Origin: Pseudomonadota bacterium
GTDB lineage: Bacteria; Myxococcota; Polyangia; Polyangiales; Polyangiaceae
Length of the DNA stretch: 15,318 nucleotides
Assembly: GCA_023419055.1 (NCBI GenBank)
Contig: JAEZYO010001008.1
Location: 1 to 15,318 of the forward strand
Reading direction: 5' to 3'
Positions within the stretch are counted from its first letter, which is position 1; every line of letters begins with the position of its first letter. Below the pieces are notes generated by a model. The model did not search any database and was not told the origin of the DNA. It was given only the letters and a program-made list of their open reading frames with translations. Of the stretch, positions 1 through 7,070 are shown in pieces. The position numbers and the translations under genes were made by a program.

Positions 1-10
1 TCTCCGCTCG

Positions 11-144
11 CCGCGAGCGGCCGCCTTCGGCGGCATCGCGAGCCCGCCACAACCCCTCAGCTCACTCGCTCGGCTCCTCCGCTCCTCCTCCGCTCCGCGA
101 GCGGCCGCCTTCGGCGGCATCGCGAGCCCGCCACAACCCCTCAG
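11..144. repeat. 50-bp exact direct repeat, two copies with period 84
   Basis: Copies lie at 11-60 and 95-144 and are identical over 50 bases, beginning CCGCGAGCGGCCGCC and ending ACAACCCCTCAG. Each contains a hairpin: GCCGCC, loop TTC, GGCGGC, enclosed by an outer CGCGA/TCGCG pair. The 34 bases between the copies are pyrimidine-rich (CTCC runs). The core recurs in inverted orientation at 204-217 (CGCCGAAGGCGGCC). The run of bases before each copy is also similar (CTCCGCT), so the true unit may be nearer 84 bases and may extend off the left edge. With two copies and no cas genes this is not a CRISPR. It resembles an intergenic REP-like or tandem repeat in the spacer between lysC and whatever lies to the left. 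Confidence 0.8.
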
Positions 145-358
145 TCCTCGTGCCGCCAGGCACCGGAACCACGTCATCCCGAAGACGGCGCGTAGCGCCC
201 GGACGCCGAAGGCGGCCCCGCGACGACAGCGAAGTCTTGGCTAGAACAGATCACGATCCGCCAACGAGACCGCAACCCAAGCGGAAGCCGGCGGAACCGG
301 GCGCACGCTGCCTCTCAGAACGCGTAGCGACGCGAGGCGCCCGTGCGCAGCCGAGGCG
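145..358. other. Non-coding spacer with no recognisable gene
   Basis: This stretch holds an inverted partial copy of the repeat core (204-217) and several GCGCC/GGCGC-rich motifs. The only long open frame, forward from 150, is Arg/Pro-rich, has no ribosome binding site, and runs through the lysC terminator into the lysC 3' end. I see no tRNA, no protein family and no clear promoter. Confidence 0.5.
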
Positions 359-360
359 CC

Positions 361-395
361 AAACAAAACAAAAGGAGGAGCTCGCGGGAGCCTCC
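361..395 (-). terminator. Intrinsic terminator of lysC
   Basis: Read on the minus strand, just past the lysC stop, a hairpin forms with a 7-bp stem (GGA plus GCTC pairing with GAGC plus TCC, one bulged base) and a CCGC loop, at 377-395. A T-rich tract follows, CCTTTTGTTTTGTTTGG (plus-strand 360-376). This tract is striking in such GC-rich DNA. Placement and orientation fit rho-independent termination of lysC. Confidence 0.7.
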
Positions 396-400
396 ACGCC

Positions 401-1630
401 TCACTCGCCCTGAGGCTTATCCAACCCGAAACCCGTGTGCAGCGCGCGCACCGCGAGCTCCGTGTACTTCGCGGCGATGATGCACGAGATCTTGATCTCG
501 CTCGTGCTGATGGCCTGAATGTTGATGCCCTCGGCGGCGAGGAGGCCGAACATCTTGGCGGCGACGCCCGCGTGCGAGCGCATGCCGAGGCCCACGATCG
601 AGACCTTCACGATGTCCGGATCGTACTGGACGCTCGCGGCGTTGAACTCGGCGGCGCCCTGCTCGATGAAGTCCTTCACGCGCGGGAGGTCGGTCTTCGG
701 CACCGTGAAGGTCACGTCCGTCGACTGGCTGCTCTCGCCCGACGGGCTCTGGATGATCATGTCGACCGAGACGTTCTTCTCGGCGAGGGAACCGAAGACC
801 TTGGCGACCACGCCGGGGCGATCCTGGACGCCGACCAGCTGAACCTTCGCTTCCCCCTTGTCGTAGGCGACGCCGGCGACGACCACCGACTCGAGGCCCT
901 CTTCACCGACGACCATGGTTCCGGGACGATCACTGAAGGACGTGCGCACGTGGACGGGTACTCCGTATTTCATCGCGACCTCAACCGAGCGGATCTGGAG
1001 CACCTTCGCGCCGAGCGAGGCAAGCTCCAGCATTTCTTCGTAACTGATGCGGTCGATCTTGCGAGCCGCGGGGCAGACGTTCGGGTCGGTCGTGTAGACG
1101 CCGTCCACGTCCGTGTAGATCTCGCAGACGTCGGCCTTGATGGCCGCGGCGATGGCGACGGCCGTCGTGTCCGAACCGCCGCGACCGAGCGTCGTGATGT
1201 TGCCGTCCGGGTCGACACCCTGGAAACCAGCCACCACCGCGACCTCACCGTTCTCCACCGTGGAGAGCAGCTTCTCGTTCTCGATGTTGAAGATGCGCGC
1301 CTTCGTGAACGCGCCGTCGGTCCGGATCCGCGCCTGATGGCCGAGCAGGCTCTTGGCCTTGCCGCCGAGCGCCTGAATGGTCATCGCCACGAGCGCGGCG
1401 CTCACTTGCTCTCCGGTGGAGGCGAGTGAATCCATCTCGCGCATGTCGGGCGTGGGCGAGATCTGGTGAGCGAGCCCGAGCAGGCGATTGGTCTCGCCCG
1501 CCATGGCACTGACGATCAGGACGACTTGGTTGCCCTCGCGCTGAGTGCGGAGCGCGCGCTCCGCGACGTTCTTCATGCGCTCGAGGTTCGCGACCGAGGT
1601 TCCGCCGAATTTCTGGACTACGAGAGCCAA
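401..1630 (-). CDS. lysC: Aspartate kinase (aspartokinase), monofunctional
   Basis: Phosphorylates L-aspartate with ATP to give 4-phospho-aspartate, the first committed step to lysine, threonine, methionine, isoleucine and diaminopimelate; cytosolic. The 409 residues match the usual length of the monofunctional class. Visible motifs: KFGGTSV at 7-13 (ATP/aspartate site), STGE at 71-74, GRGGSDTTAVA at 149-159, and YTDVDGVYTTDP at 172-183. Two C-terminal ACT regulatory domains follow (about 262-335 and 340-405), including VQDRPGVVAKVFG and ISTSEIKISC, so feedback inhibition by lysine and/or threonine is expected. The start is TTG at 1630, chosen because the kinase motif begins at once (ALVVQKFGG) and GGGAGG lies 6 bases upstream. 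It is transcribed away from fliO and ends in an intrinsic terminator. No other aspartate-pathway gene is adjacent. The family assignment is very secure. Confidence 0.97.
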   Translation of the reverse strand: MALVVQKFGGTSVANLERMKNVAERALRTQREGNQVVLIVSAMAGETNRLLGLAHQISPTPDMREMDSLASTGEQVSAALVAMTIQALGGKAKSLLGHQARIRTDGAFTKARIFNIENEKLLSTVENGEVAVVAGFQGVDPDGNITTLGRGGSDTTAVAIAAAIKADVCEIYTDVDGVYTTDPNVCPAARKIDRISYEEMLELASLGAKVLQIRSVEVAMKYGVPVHVRTSFSDRPGTMVVGEEGLESVVVAGVAYDKGEAKVQLVGVQDRPGVVAKVFGSLAEKNVSVDMIIQSPSGESSQSTDVTFTVPKTDLPRVKDFIEQGAAEFNAASVQYDPDIVKVSIVGLGMRSHAGVAAKMFGLLAAEGINIQAISTSEIKISCIIAAKYTELAVRALHTGFGLDKPQGE

Positions 1631-1636
1631 GGGGCG

Positions 1637-1642
1637 CCTCCC
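1637..1642 (-). promoter_or_regulatory. Ribosome binding site of lysC (supports the TTG start)
   Basis: GGGAGG on the minus strand, 6 bases before TTG at 1630. There is no ATG or GTG at a usable position that keeps the KFGGTSV motif near the N-terminus, so this site decides the TTG start. Confidence 0.7.
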
Positions 1643-1668
1643 GTACCCCCCAAAATGAGGGGTGTCAA
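1640..1668 (-). promoter_or_regulatory. Possible proximal lysC promoter (TTGACA-N17-TACGGG)
   Basis: A perfect -35 hexamer TTGACA (1668 to 1663) is followed after 17 bases by TACGGG (1645 to 1640), a weak -10 keeping only the TA. The -10 overlaps the Shine-Dalgarno site, so a transcript from here would lack it. The more distal TATAAC element at 1703-1708 is therefore the likelier source of translated mRNA. Confidence 0.25.
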
Positions 1669-1702
1669 TGGCGGGGAATGTCGACCAGCGCCCGGGCGCA
1701 AT

Positions 1703-1710
1703 GTTATAGG
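1703..1710. promoter_or_regulatory. Overlapping divergent -10 elements between lysC and fliO
   Basis: The short AT island ATGTTATAGG reads TATAAC leftward (5 of 6 to consensus, towards lysC) and TGTTATAGG rightward, an extended -10 (TG-N-TATAGG) towards fliO. The two hexamers overlap, so the polymerases would compete for the same site. No good -35 is visible for either direction, which is tolerable for the extended -10. Predicted leaders are about 65 bases for lysC and under 10 bases for fliO. Confidence 0.35.
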
Positions 1711-1724
1711 CGCCGAAGGGGCCC

Positions 1725-2099
1725 GTGACTCCACTCGGAAGTTACATCGTCCAAACGCTGGTGACGCTCACCGGGGTGGTGGCGCTCGCAGTCTTGATTC
1801 TTTACGCGGCGCGCCGTTTCGGGATGGGACGAGCAGGCGGTCCTCTCGAGCTCGTCGGTCGACTGCCGCTCGACGGACGGCGCACGGTCTATCTCGTCCG
1901 GGTGGGGCAGCGCGTCCTCGTACTCGGTGCCGGCGATCAGGCGCTGACGCCGCTCGCGGAGCTCTCCGTGGACGAGGTCGCCGGACTTCGAACCGGAGTC
2001 TCGGAGGTTTCGTTCCGCGACGCGCTCTCTCGGGTGCTCCGTCCCGGGCAGACCGTAACGAAGGCGCCGCCCCCTGGAAGCGACTCCGGTGAAACCTAG
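1725..2099 (+). CDS. fliO: FliO-like flagellar/type III export assembly protein
   Basis: The 124 residues have one N-terminal membrane helix (about 7-29, ending ILYAARRFG). A short conserved cytoplasmic domain follows, GPLELVGRLPLDGRRTVYLV (39-58), then the VLVLGAGDQALTPLAEL stretch typical of FliO (PF04347-type). The C-terminus is Pro/Ser-rich and probably disordered. FliO is known as a membrane chaperone that helps FliP form its pentamer/hexamer in the flagellar export gate and is not kept in the mature gate. The start is GTG at 1725, preceded by GAAGGGG. The end overlaps the next gene by 11 bases, which indicates translational coupling and supports the FliO identity, since fliO normally precedes fliP. 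Small size and low conservation leave some doubt; no fliM or fliN is upstream. Confidence 0.75.
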   Translation: MTPLGSYIVQTLVTLTGVVALAVLILYAARRFGMGRAGGPLELVGRLPLDGRRTVYLVRVGQRVLVLGAGDQALTPLAELSVDEVAGLRTGVSEVSFRDALSRVLRPGQTVTKAPPPGSDSGET

Positions 2100-2862
2100 C
2101 TCCCTCCGTGCCCGCTCGGCCGGGCTCGTCGCCGGTCTCTCGGTGTTCCTCGCAGCGGGCCTGGCTCAGGCTCAACCCGCGCCGCTGCGGCCGGCGGCCG
2201 ATCAGGCGTTTTCTCAGCCGATAGCGCTGATCTTGGCGCTCGGTGTGGCGAGCCTCTTGCCGTTCGCGTTCATGACGCTGACCGGTTTCGTGAAAATCTC
2301 GACCGTCCTCGCCATCGTGCGCGGTGCCATCGGCGCGCAAAACGTGCCGTCCAACACCCTCATCATGGCGCTCTCGGCAGCGCTCACGATCGTCGCCATG
2401 GCTCCGGTGGGGTCTCGTATCGCTGACCGGGCGGCCCCCTTCCTCGAACCCGGAGAGCGCGACGCCGCTGGGTGGGTGATAGGCCTCGTAGGGGCCACGC
2501 GCGAGCCGCTCCGGGACTTTCTGTCCGCCAACGGGAGCGAACGGGAAAAGAAGCGATTTTTCGAGCTGGCCCGGCTCTCCCGTCCTGAAGCGGAGCGGCA
2601 AGGGATCGGCGTCAGGGACTTCATGGTCGTGATCCCGGCCTTCATCGTGACCGAGTTGATGGAGGCGTTCGCGCTCGGCTTCGCGATCTACCTGCCGTTC
2701 TTGATCATCGATCTCGTGGTTTCGAACGTGCTCCTCGCGCTCGGGATGCAGATGATGAACCCGACGCAAGTAAGCCTGCCGTTCAAGCTGCTCTTGTTCG
2801 TCGCCATCGACGGCTGGGGTCTGCTCGCCCAGGCGCTCATCACCGGGTACCGCGTCGCGTAG
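2089..2862 (+). CDS. fliP: FliP/SctR-family type III export-gate protein
   Basis: Core membrane subunit of the type III export gate, where five copies build the entry pore with FliQ and FliR. The 257 residues begin with a cleavable-looking signal peptide (LVAGLSVFLAAGLAQA, cut near residue 28), as in flagellar FliP. A helix pair with FVKISTVLAIVRGAIGAQNV (67-86) follows, then a periplasmic loop (about 105-175), then IPAFIVTELMEAF (182-194), IDLVVSNVLLALGMQMM (207-223) and SLPFKLLLFVAIDGW (229-243). The VSN and VPSN signatures look closer to injectisome SctR/YscR, while the signal peptide and the FliO neighbour point to FliP. The GTG start at 2089 has GGAAG 8 bases upstream and overlaps fliO. 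No fliQ, fliR, flhB or flhA follows. Family membership is secure; whether it serves a flagellum or a secretion system is open. Confidence 0.9.
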   Translation: MKPSSLRARSAGLVAGLSVFLAAGLAQAQPAPLRPAADQAFSQPIALILALGVASLLPFAFMTLTGFVKISTVLAIVRGAIGAQNVPSNTLIMALSAALTIVAMAPVGSRIADRAAPFLEPGERDAAGWVIGLVGATREPLRDFLSANGSEREKKRFFELARLSRPEAERQGIGVRDFMVVIPAFIVTELMEAFALGFAIYLPFLIIDLVVSNVLLALGMQMMNPTQVSLPFKLLLFVAIDGWGLLAQALITGYRVA

Positions 2863-2878
2863 GGCGGCTCGGGCCGCC
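2863..2878 (+). terminator. GC hairpin directly after the fliP stop codon
   Basis: GGCGGC-TCGG-GCCGCC forms a perfect 6-bp stem with a 4-base loop starting at the base after the TAG stop. No T-tract follows, so it may be a 3'-end stabilising hairpin or weak terminator rather than a classical intrinsic terminator. Confidence 0.35.
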
Positions 2879-2960
2879 ACGGGCTCCTACCGGCCCGCGG
2901 CCCAAGGGATCCACCAAGCGACCTTGCGCCTCGGAAGACTCGCTCCGAGACGAGCAGATT

Positions 2961-2986
2961 CCGGGAATACTCTGCGTTTATCCCGG
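2961..2986. other. Inverted repeat CCGGGA-N14-TCCCGG in the intergenic region
   Basis: CCGGGA at 2961-2966 pairs with TCCCGG at 2981-2986; the spacer is relatively AT-rich (AATACTCTGCGTTTA) and TTTGT follows. It could be a weak terminator for fliO-fliP or an operator upstream of the ABC-operon promoter at 3033. Nothing else in 2863-3149 looks like a gene. Confidence 0.3.
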
Positions 2987-3032
2987 TTTGTGGGCCACGA
3001 GCAGGCACGTTGGTCGTCCTCGCGTGGGTAGG

Positions 3033-3060
3033 TTGACAGCGATCTTCCCCCCGCTAGGAT
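3033..3060 (+). promoter_or_regulatory. Sigma-70-type promoter of the ABC transporter operon
   Basis: A perfect TTGACA (3033-3038), a 16-base spacer, then TAGGAT (3055-3060, 4 of 6 to TATAAT including the first TA and last T). Transcription would begin near 3067 and give a leader of about 83 bases before ATG at 3150. Its position shows that the longer open frame from 2988 is not the real N-terminus of the ATPase gene. Confidence 0.55.
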
Positions 3061-3106
3061 GCCGCGGCCCTCGGCCCCGGCAGTGGTGGGCGAGGGCATT
3101 CGAAAC

Positions 3107-3132
3107 TGCGGCGAAAACTTTTGAACGCCGCA
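3107..3132 (+). promoter_or_regulatory. Dyad/hairpin in the 5' leader of the ABC operon
   Basis: TGCGGCG (3107-3113) and CGCCGCA (3126-3132) are exact reverse complements. They flank a 12-base AT-rich loop containing AAAACTTTT. The dyad ends 8 bases before the GGAGG ribosome binding site. As RNA it could hold the leader in a hairpin next to the ribosome site; as DNA the near-palindromic AT core inside GC arms looks like a repressor operator. Which of these applies cannot be told from sequence. Confidence 0.4.
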
Positions 3133-3140
3133 AGCAAGTT

Positions 3141-3145
3141 GGAGG
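3141..3145 (+). promoter_or_regulatory. Ribosome binding site of the ABC ATPase gene
   Basis: GGAGG four bases before ATG at 3150. It favours this ATG over the in-frame ATG at 3165, which would lie 19 bases away, and over the upstream frame that starts before the promoter. Confidence 0.65.
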
Positions 3146-3149
3146 TCGG

Positions 3150-4430
<1,281 letters not shown>

Positions 4431-4433
4431 ACC

Positions 4434-5177
4434 ATGAGTCCCATGCTCACGATCGCGAAGCGCGAATTCCGCTCCTACTTCGACTCACCGCTGGCCTACG
4501 TGGTCATCTGCGTGAGCTTCCTGGCGCTCGGCATCCTGTTCTTCACGATGGACGGCGGCTTCTGGCAGGTCGACCGGGCCAGCGTCGCGCGCGTGTTCGA
4601 GTACGCGCCGCTCGGGCTGAGCTTCCTCGTGATCCCGGTCGTCACGATGCGCCTCCTCGCCGAGGAGCGTCGCAGCGGCACGCTCGAGATGCTGATCACG
4701 CTGCCCGTCAAGGACAGCGACGTGGTGCTCGGTAAGTACCTCGGCGCGCTCGGCCTGGTGCTGGTCCTGGTCGTCGCGACGCTGATCTATCCGATCGCGA
4801 TGTTCCTCTGGCCGTGGAACCTCGGGCCGCTCGACTTCTACCCGGTGTGGAGCGGGTACCTCGGCATGATCCTGTTTACCGCCGCGGCAGTCGCCGTGGG
4901 TCTCTTGGTGAGCGCCTTCGCCGAGAGCCAGGCCGTCGCCTTCTTCATCACGTTCGCGGTGCTCGGCGCGCTCTGGCTGCTCGACAACCTCGCGCAGTCG
5001 GACATCTTGCGCACGAGCCCCGTCGCGAGCGCGCTCCGCTACATCAGCTTCCAGACCCGGCTCACCGGCTTCTGGCGCGGGCTGATCGATACGCGTGACG
5101 TCGTGTTCTTTCTCTCCGTGACCGTCCTCTCTCTCATCGTGGCCTTCCGCGCGCTCGAGCGCAGGAAGTGGGCGTGA
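4434..5177 (+). CDS. ABC-2 type transporter permease (GldF-like)
   Basis: Inner-membrane channel subunit partnering the upstream ATPase. The 247 residues hold six predicted helices (about 20-38, 56-74, 104-126, 139-161, 166-184, 222-239). The N-terminal IAKREFRSYFDSPLAYV and the cytoplasmic EERRSGTLEMLITLPV segment (77-92) are hallmarks of the family that includes the Flavobacterium gliding protein GldF and NosY-like permeases. ATG at 4434 lies three bases after the ATPase stop; a second ATG at 4443 is possible. The GldG-like gene begins three bases after its stop, so the three are translationally linked. Assignment to ABC-2 permeases is secure. GldF-like is inferred from sequence style and gene order and does not imply gliding function. 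Confidence 0.92.
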   Translation: MSPMLTIAKREFRSYFDSPLAYVVICVSFLALGILFFTMDGGFWQVDRASVARVFEYAPLGLSFLVIPVVTMRLLAEERRSGTLEMLITLPVKDSDVVLGKYLGALGLVLVLVVATLIYPIAMFLWPWNLGPLDFYPVWSGYLGMILFTAAAVAVGLLVSAFAESQAVAFFITFAVLGALWLLDNLAQSDILRTSPVASALRYISFQTRLTGFWRGLIDTRDVVFFLSVTVLSLIVAFRALERRKWA

Positions 5178-5180
5178 TCC

Positions 5181-7028
5181 ATGGCAACCGCTGAACAGAA
5201 GCGCAAAGCAGCTACCCAGACGGGCATCTACCTCCTGGTCATCGCCGCGATCGTGGTGGTCGCGAACCTGCTCGCGTCGAAGGCGTACAAGCGCCTCGAT
5301 GTGACCAAGAACGAACGCTACACCCTGAGCCAGGGCAGCGGGCGCTTGGTGAGCAGCCTGAAGACCCCGATCCAGGTCGACGCCTACGTGAAGACCGGGC
5401 TCCCCCACCTCGACGCCTTCGTGCGCGATCTCCGAGACCTGCTGAAGCAGTACGAGATCGATGGCGGCGGGAAGTTCAAGTACACGATCATCGAGGCGAA
5501 CACGGACGAGCTCCGCGAGCAGGCCAAGGAAGCCGGCCTGCAGGAGATGCCCTTCGTCGATCCGAGCCAGACCGGCGAAGATCAGGCCTCGATCGCGCAG
5601 GGCTACATGGGCCTCGTGTTCAAGTACGGCAGCGAGAAGGCGGTGATCCCGCAGCTCGCCCCCGGACAGAACGAGGGCCTCGAGTTCTGGATCACCAACA
5701 AGATCCGCGAGATCCGCGACAAGGCGGACGACGTGAAGCACAAGATCGGCGTCGTCACCAACAAGGACGAGTTCAAGCTCTCCGATCAGAACCTGGTGCC
5801 GAAGCAGGGCGGCCGTCAGCAGGGCTCGCCCAGCATGCTCAGCATCATGGAGCAGGCGTTCCCGTTCTATAAGGTCGAGGAGGTCGACCTGAAAGACGGC
5901 GCCGAGGCCATCAACAAGGACCTCGTCGGCCTCATCATCACGCAGCCGCGCAAGGACTACAGCGAGAAGGAGCTCCGTCGCATCGACGAGTTCTTGATGA
6001 ACGGCGGTAAATCCCTCGTCGTCTACGCCTCCGCGGTCACGCTCAAGCCGAACGACGCGAGCATGAGCGCCGAGCTCAACACGCACGGCCTCGACAAGCT
6101 GCTCACGGGCTACGGCATCCAGATCAACAAGGACGCCGTGCTCGACTTCGGCGCGCAGTTCCGCATCGGCGTGCCGACGCAGGGCGGCGTGGCGTGGATC
6201 CGTCACCCCGGCATCGCGCACGTGATCAACGACCCGCGCCTCGACGACAGCGAGAAGGCGCTCGACACCAGCTTCCCGGCCTTCTTCCGCATGGACGAGG
6301 TCATCATGCCGTTCCCGTCGAGCTTGAAGCTCCTCCGCGACAAGCAGCCGGCGGACGTGAAGCTCGAGGCGGTCGCGCGCACCACGCCGGACACCAGCGT
6401 GGACAAGAGCGACACGGTCGACATGAAGCTCCGCGAGGAGTGGAAGCAGAAGCCGCCGCAAGAGCAGCGCGTGGTCGCCGCTTACGCCCAAGGCAAGCTG
6501 AAGAGCGCGTTCGCCGGTTCGCCCGACGATGCCATCAAGCCCGCCGAGCGCGCCCCGAGCGAGTCGCGCGTGCTCGTGGTCTCGTCCAGCCTCTTCCTCT
6601 CGAACCCGTTCGCGTACGCGGGCAACGGCCCCGACCTCGGCGGCCAGTTCCAGATGTTCGGCGGCGTCGGTGGCGACCCGACGCTGCAGATGATCGCGCA
6701 GCCGTACACCAAGTACCTCACCAGCACGATCCTCTCTTTCAAGAACACCCTGGACTGGATGGCGGGCGACAGCGACCTCATCGCCGCGAGCGCGAAGCTC
6801 ATCGGCGAGCCCAACCTCACCTACACCAGCGTCGCCAAGCCCAAGATCAAGGACGCGGCCGACGAGGCGGAGCTCAAGCGCAAGGACGAGGAATATCGCA
6901 CCGCGCGCAAGAACCTCCAGAACAAGGTCCAGTGGACGCTCGTCCTCGGCATGCCGATCGCTTTCGGCGCGTTCGGCCTCTTCCGCTGGCGACGTCGCGA
7001 GACGAACCGGGACCGCTTCAAGATCTGA
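5181..7028 (+). CDS. GldG-like ABC transporter auxiliary protein
   Basis: The 615 residues have one N-terminal helix (about 15-32) followed by RLDVTKNERYTLS (38-50), the family hallmark just outside the membrane. A large periplasmic region (about 50-580) matches the GldG/ABC_transp_aux type (PF09822), with VDAYVKTGLPHLDAFVRDLR, KIGVVTNKDEF (188-198) and VGLIITQPRKDYSEKELRRI (249-268). A C-terminal helix (about 585-601) ends in RWRRRETNRDRFKI on the cytoplasmic side. In Flavobacterium, GldG with GldA and GldF is associated with gliding and surface-adhesin export, but most homologues, including this one, have no known substrate. ATG 5181 lies three bases after the permease stop. The domain is complete with no frameshift. 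It probably acts as a substrate-handling subunit anchored to the permease. Confidence 0.88.
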   Translation: MATAEQKRKAATQTGIYLLVIAAIVVVANLLASKAYKRLDVTKNERYTLSQGSGRLVSSLKTPIQVDAYVKTGLPHLDAFVRDLRDLLKQYEIDGGGKFKYTIIEANTDELREQAKEAGLQEMPFVDPSQTGEDQASIAQGYMGLVFKYGSEKAVIPQLAPGQNEGLEFWITNKIREIRDKADDVKHKIGVVTNKDEFKLSDQNLVPKQGGRQQGSPSMLSIMEQAFPFYKVEEVDLKDGAEAINKDLVGLIITQPRKDYSEKELRRIDEFLMNGGKSLVVYASAVTLKPNDASMSAELNTHGLDKLLTGYGIQINKDAVLDFGAQFRIGVPTQGGVAWIRHPGIAHVINDPRLDDSEKALDTSFPAFFRMDEVIMPFPSSLKLLRDKQPADVKLEAVARTTPDTSVDKSDTVDMKLREEWKQKPPQEQRVVAAYAQGKLKSAFAGSPDDAIKPAERAPSESRVLVVSSSLFLSNPFAYAGNGPDLGGQFQMFGGVGGDPTLQMIAQPYTKYLTSTILSFKNTLDWMAGDSDLIAASAKLIGEPNLTYTSVAKPKIKDAADEAELKRKDEEYRTARKNLQNKVQWTLVLGMPIAFGAFGLFRWRRRETNRDRFKI

Positions 7029-7070
7029 GCGGCCCCAGAACCCCGAGCTTTTTCACTACCAGGCACAGTC

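Noticed and set aside
11..144. Possible CRISPR array
   Set aside because: Only two repeat copies, a 50-base unit with a low-complexity 34-base spacer, and no cas genes.
373..380. GGAGGAG on the plus strand resembling a ribosome binding site
   Set aside because: No plausible forward gene follows; the purine run is the complement of the lysC terminator T-tract and stem.
150..413. Forward open frame of 87 residues in the left spacer
   Set aside because: Arg/Pro-rich, no ribosome binding site or family resemblance, and it runs through the lysC terminator into the antisense of lysC.
437..1429. Long forward open frame opposite lysC
   Set aside because: Composition is His/Asp/Arg/Leu-rich as expected for the mirror of a GC-biased gene; lysC is unambiguous on the other strand.
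1768..2880. 370-residue antisense open frame over fliO-fliP
   Set aside because: Arg/Glu-rich mirror of two recognisable genes, with no motif or start signal.
2988..3149. Upstream extension of the ABC ATPase reading frame
   Set aside because: The promoter at 3033-3060 and leader hairpin lie inside it, the extra residues look non-coding, and GGAGG marks ATG 3150.
4485..6491. 668-residue antisense open frame spanning permease and GldG-like genes
   Set aside because: Crosses two well-supported genes and has low-complexity Leu/Val/Asp/Glu/Arg composition typical of high-GC shadow frames.
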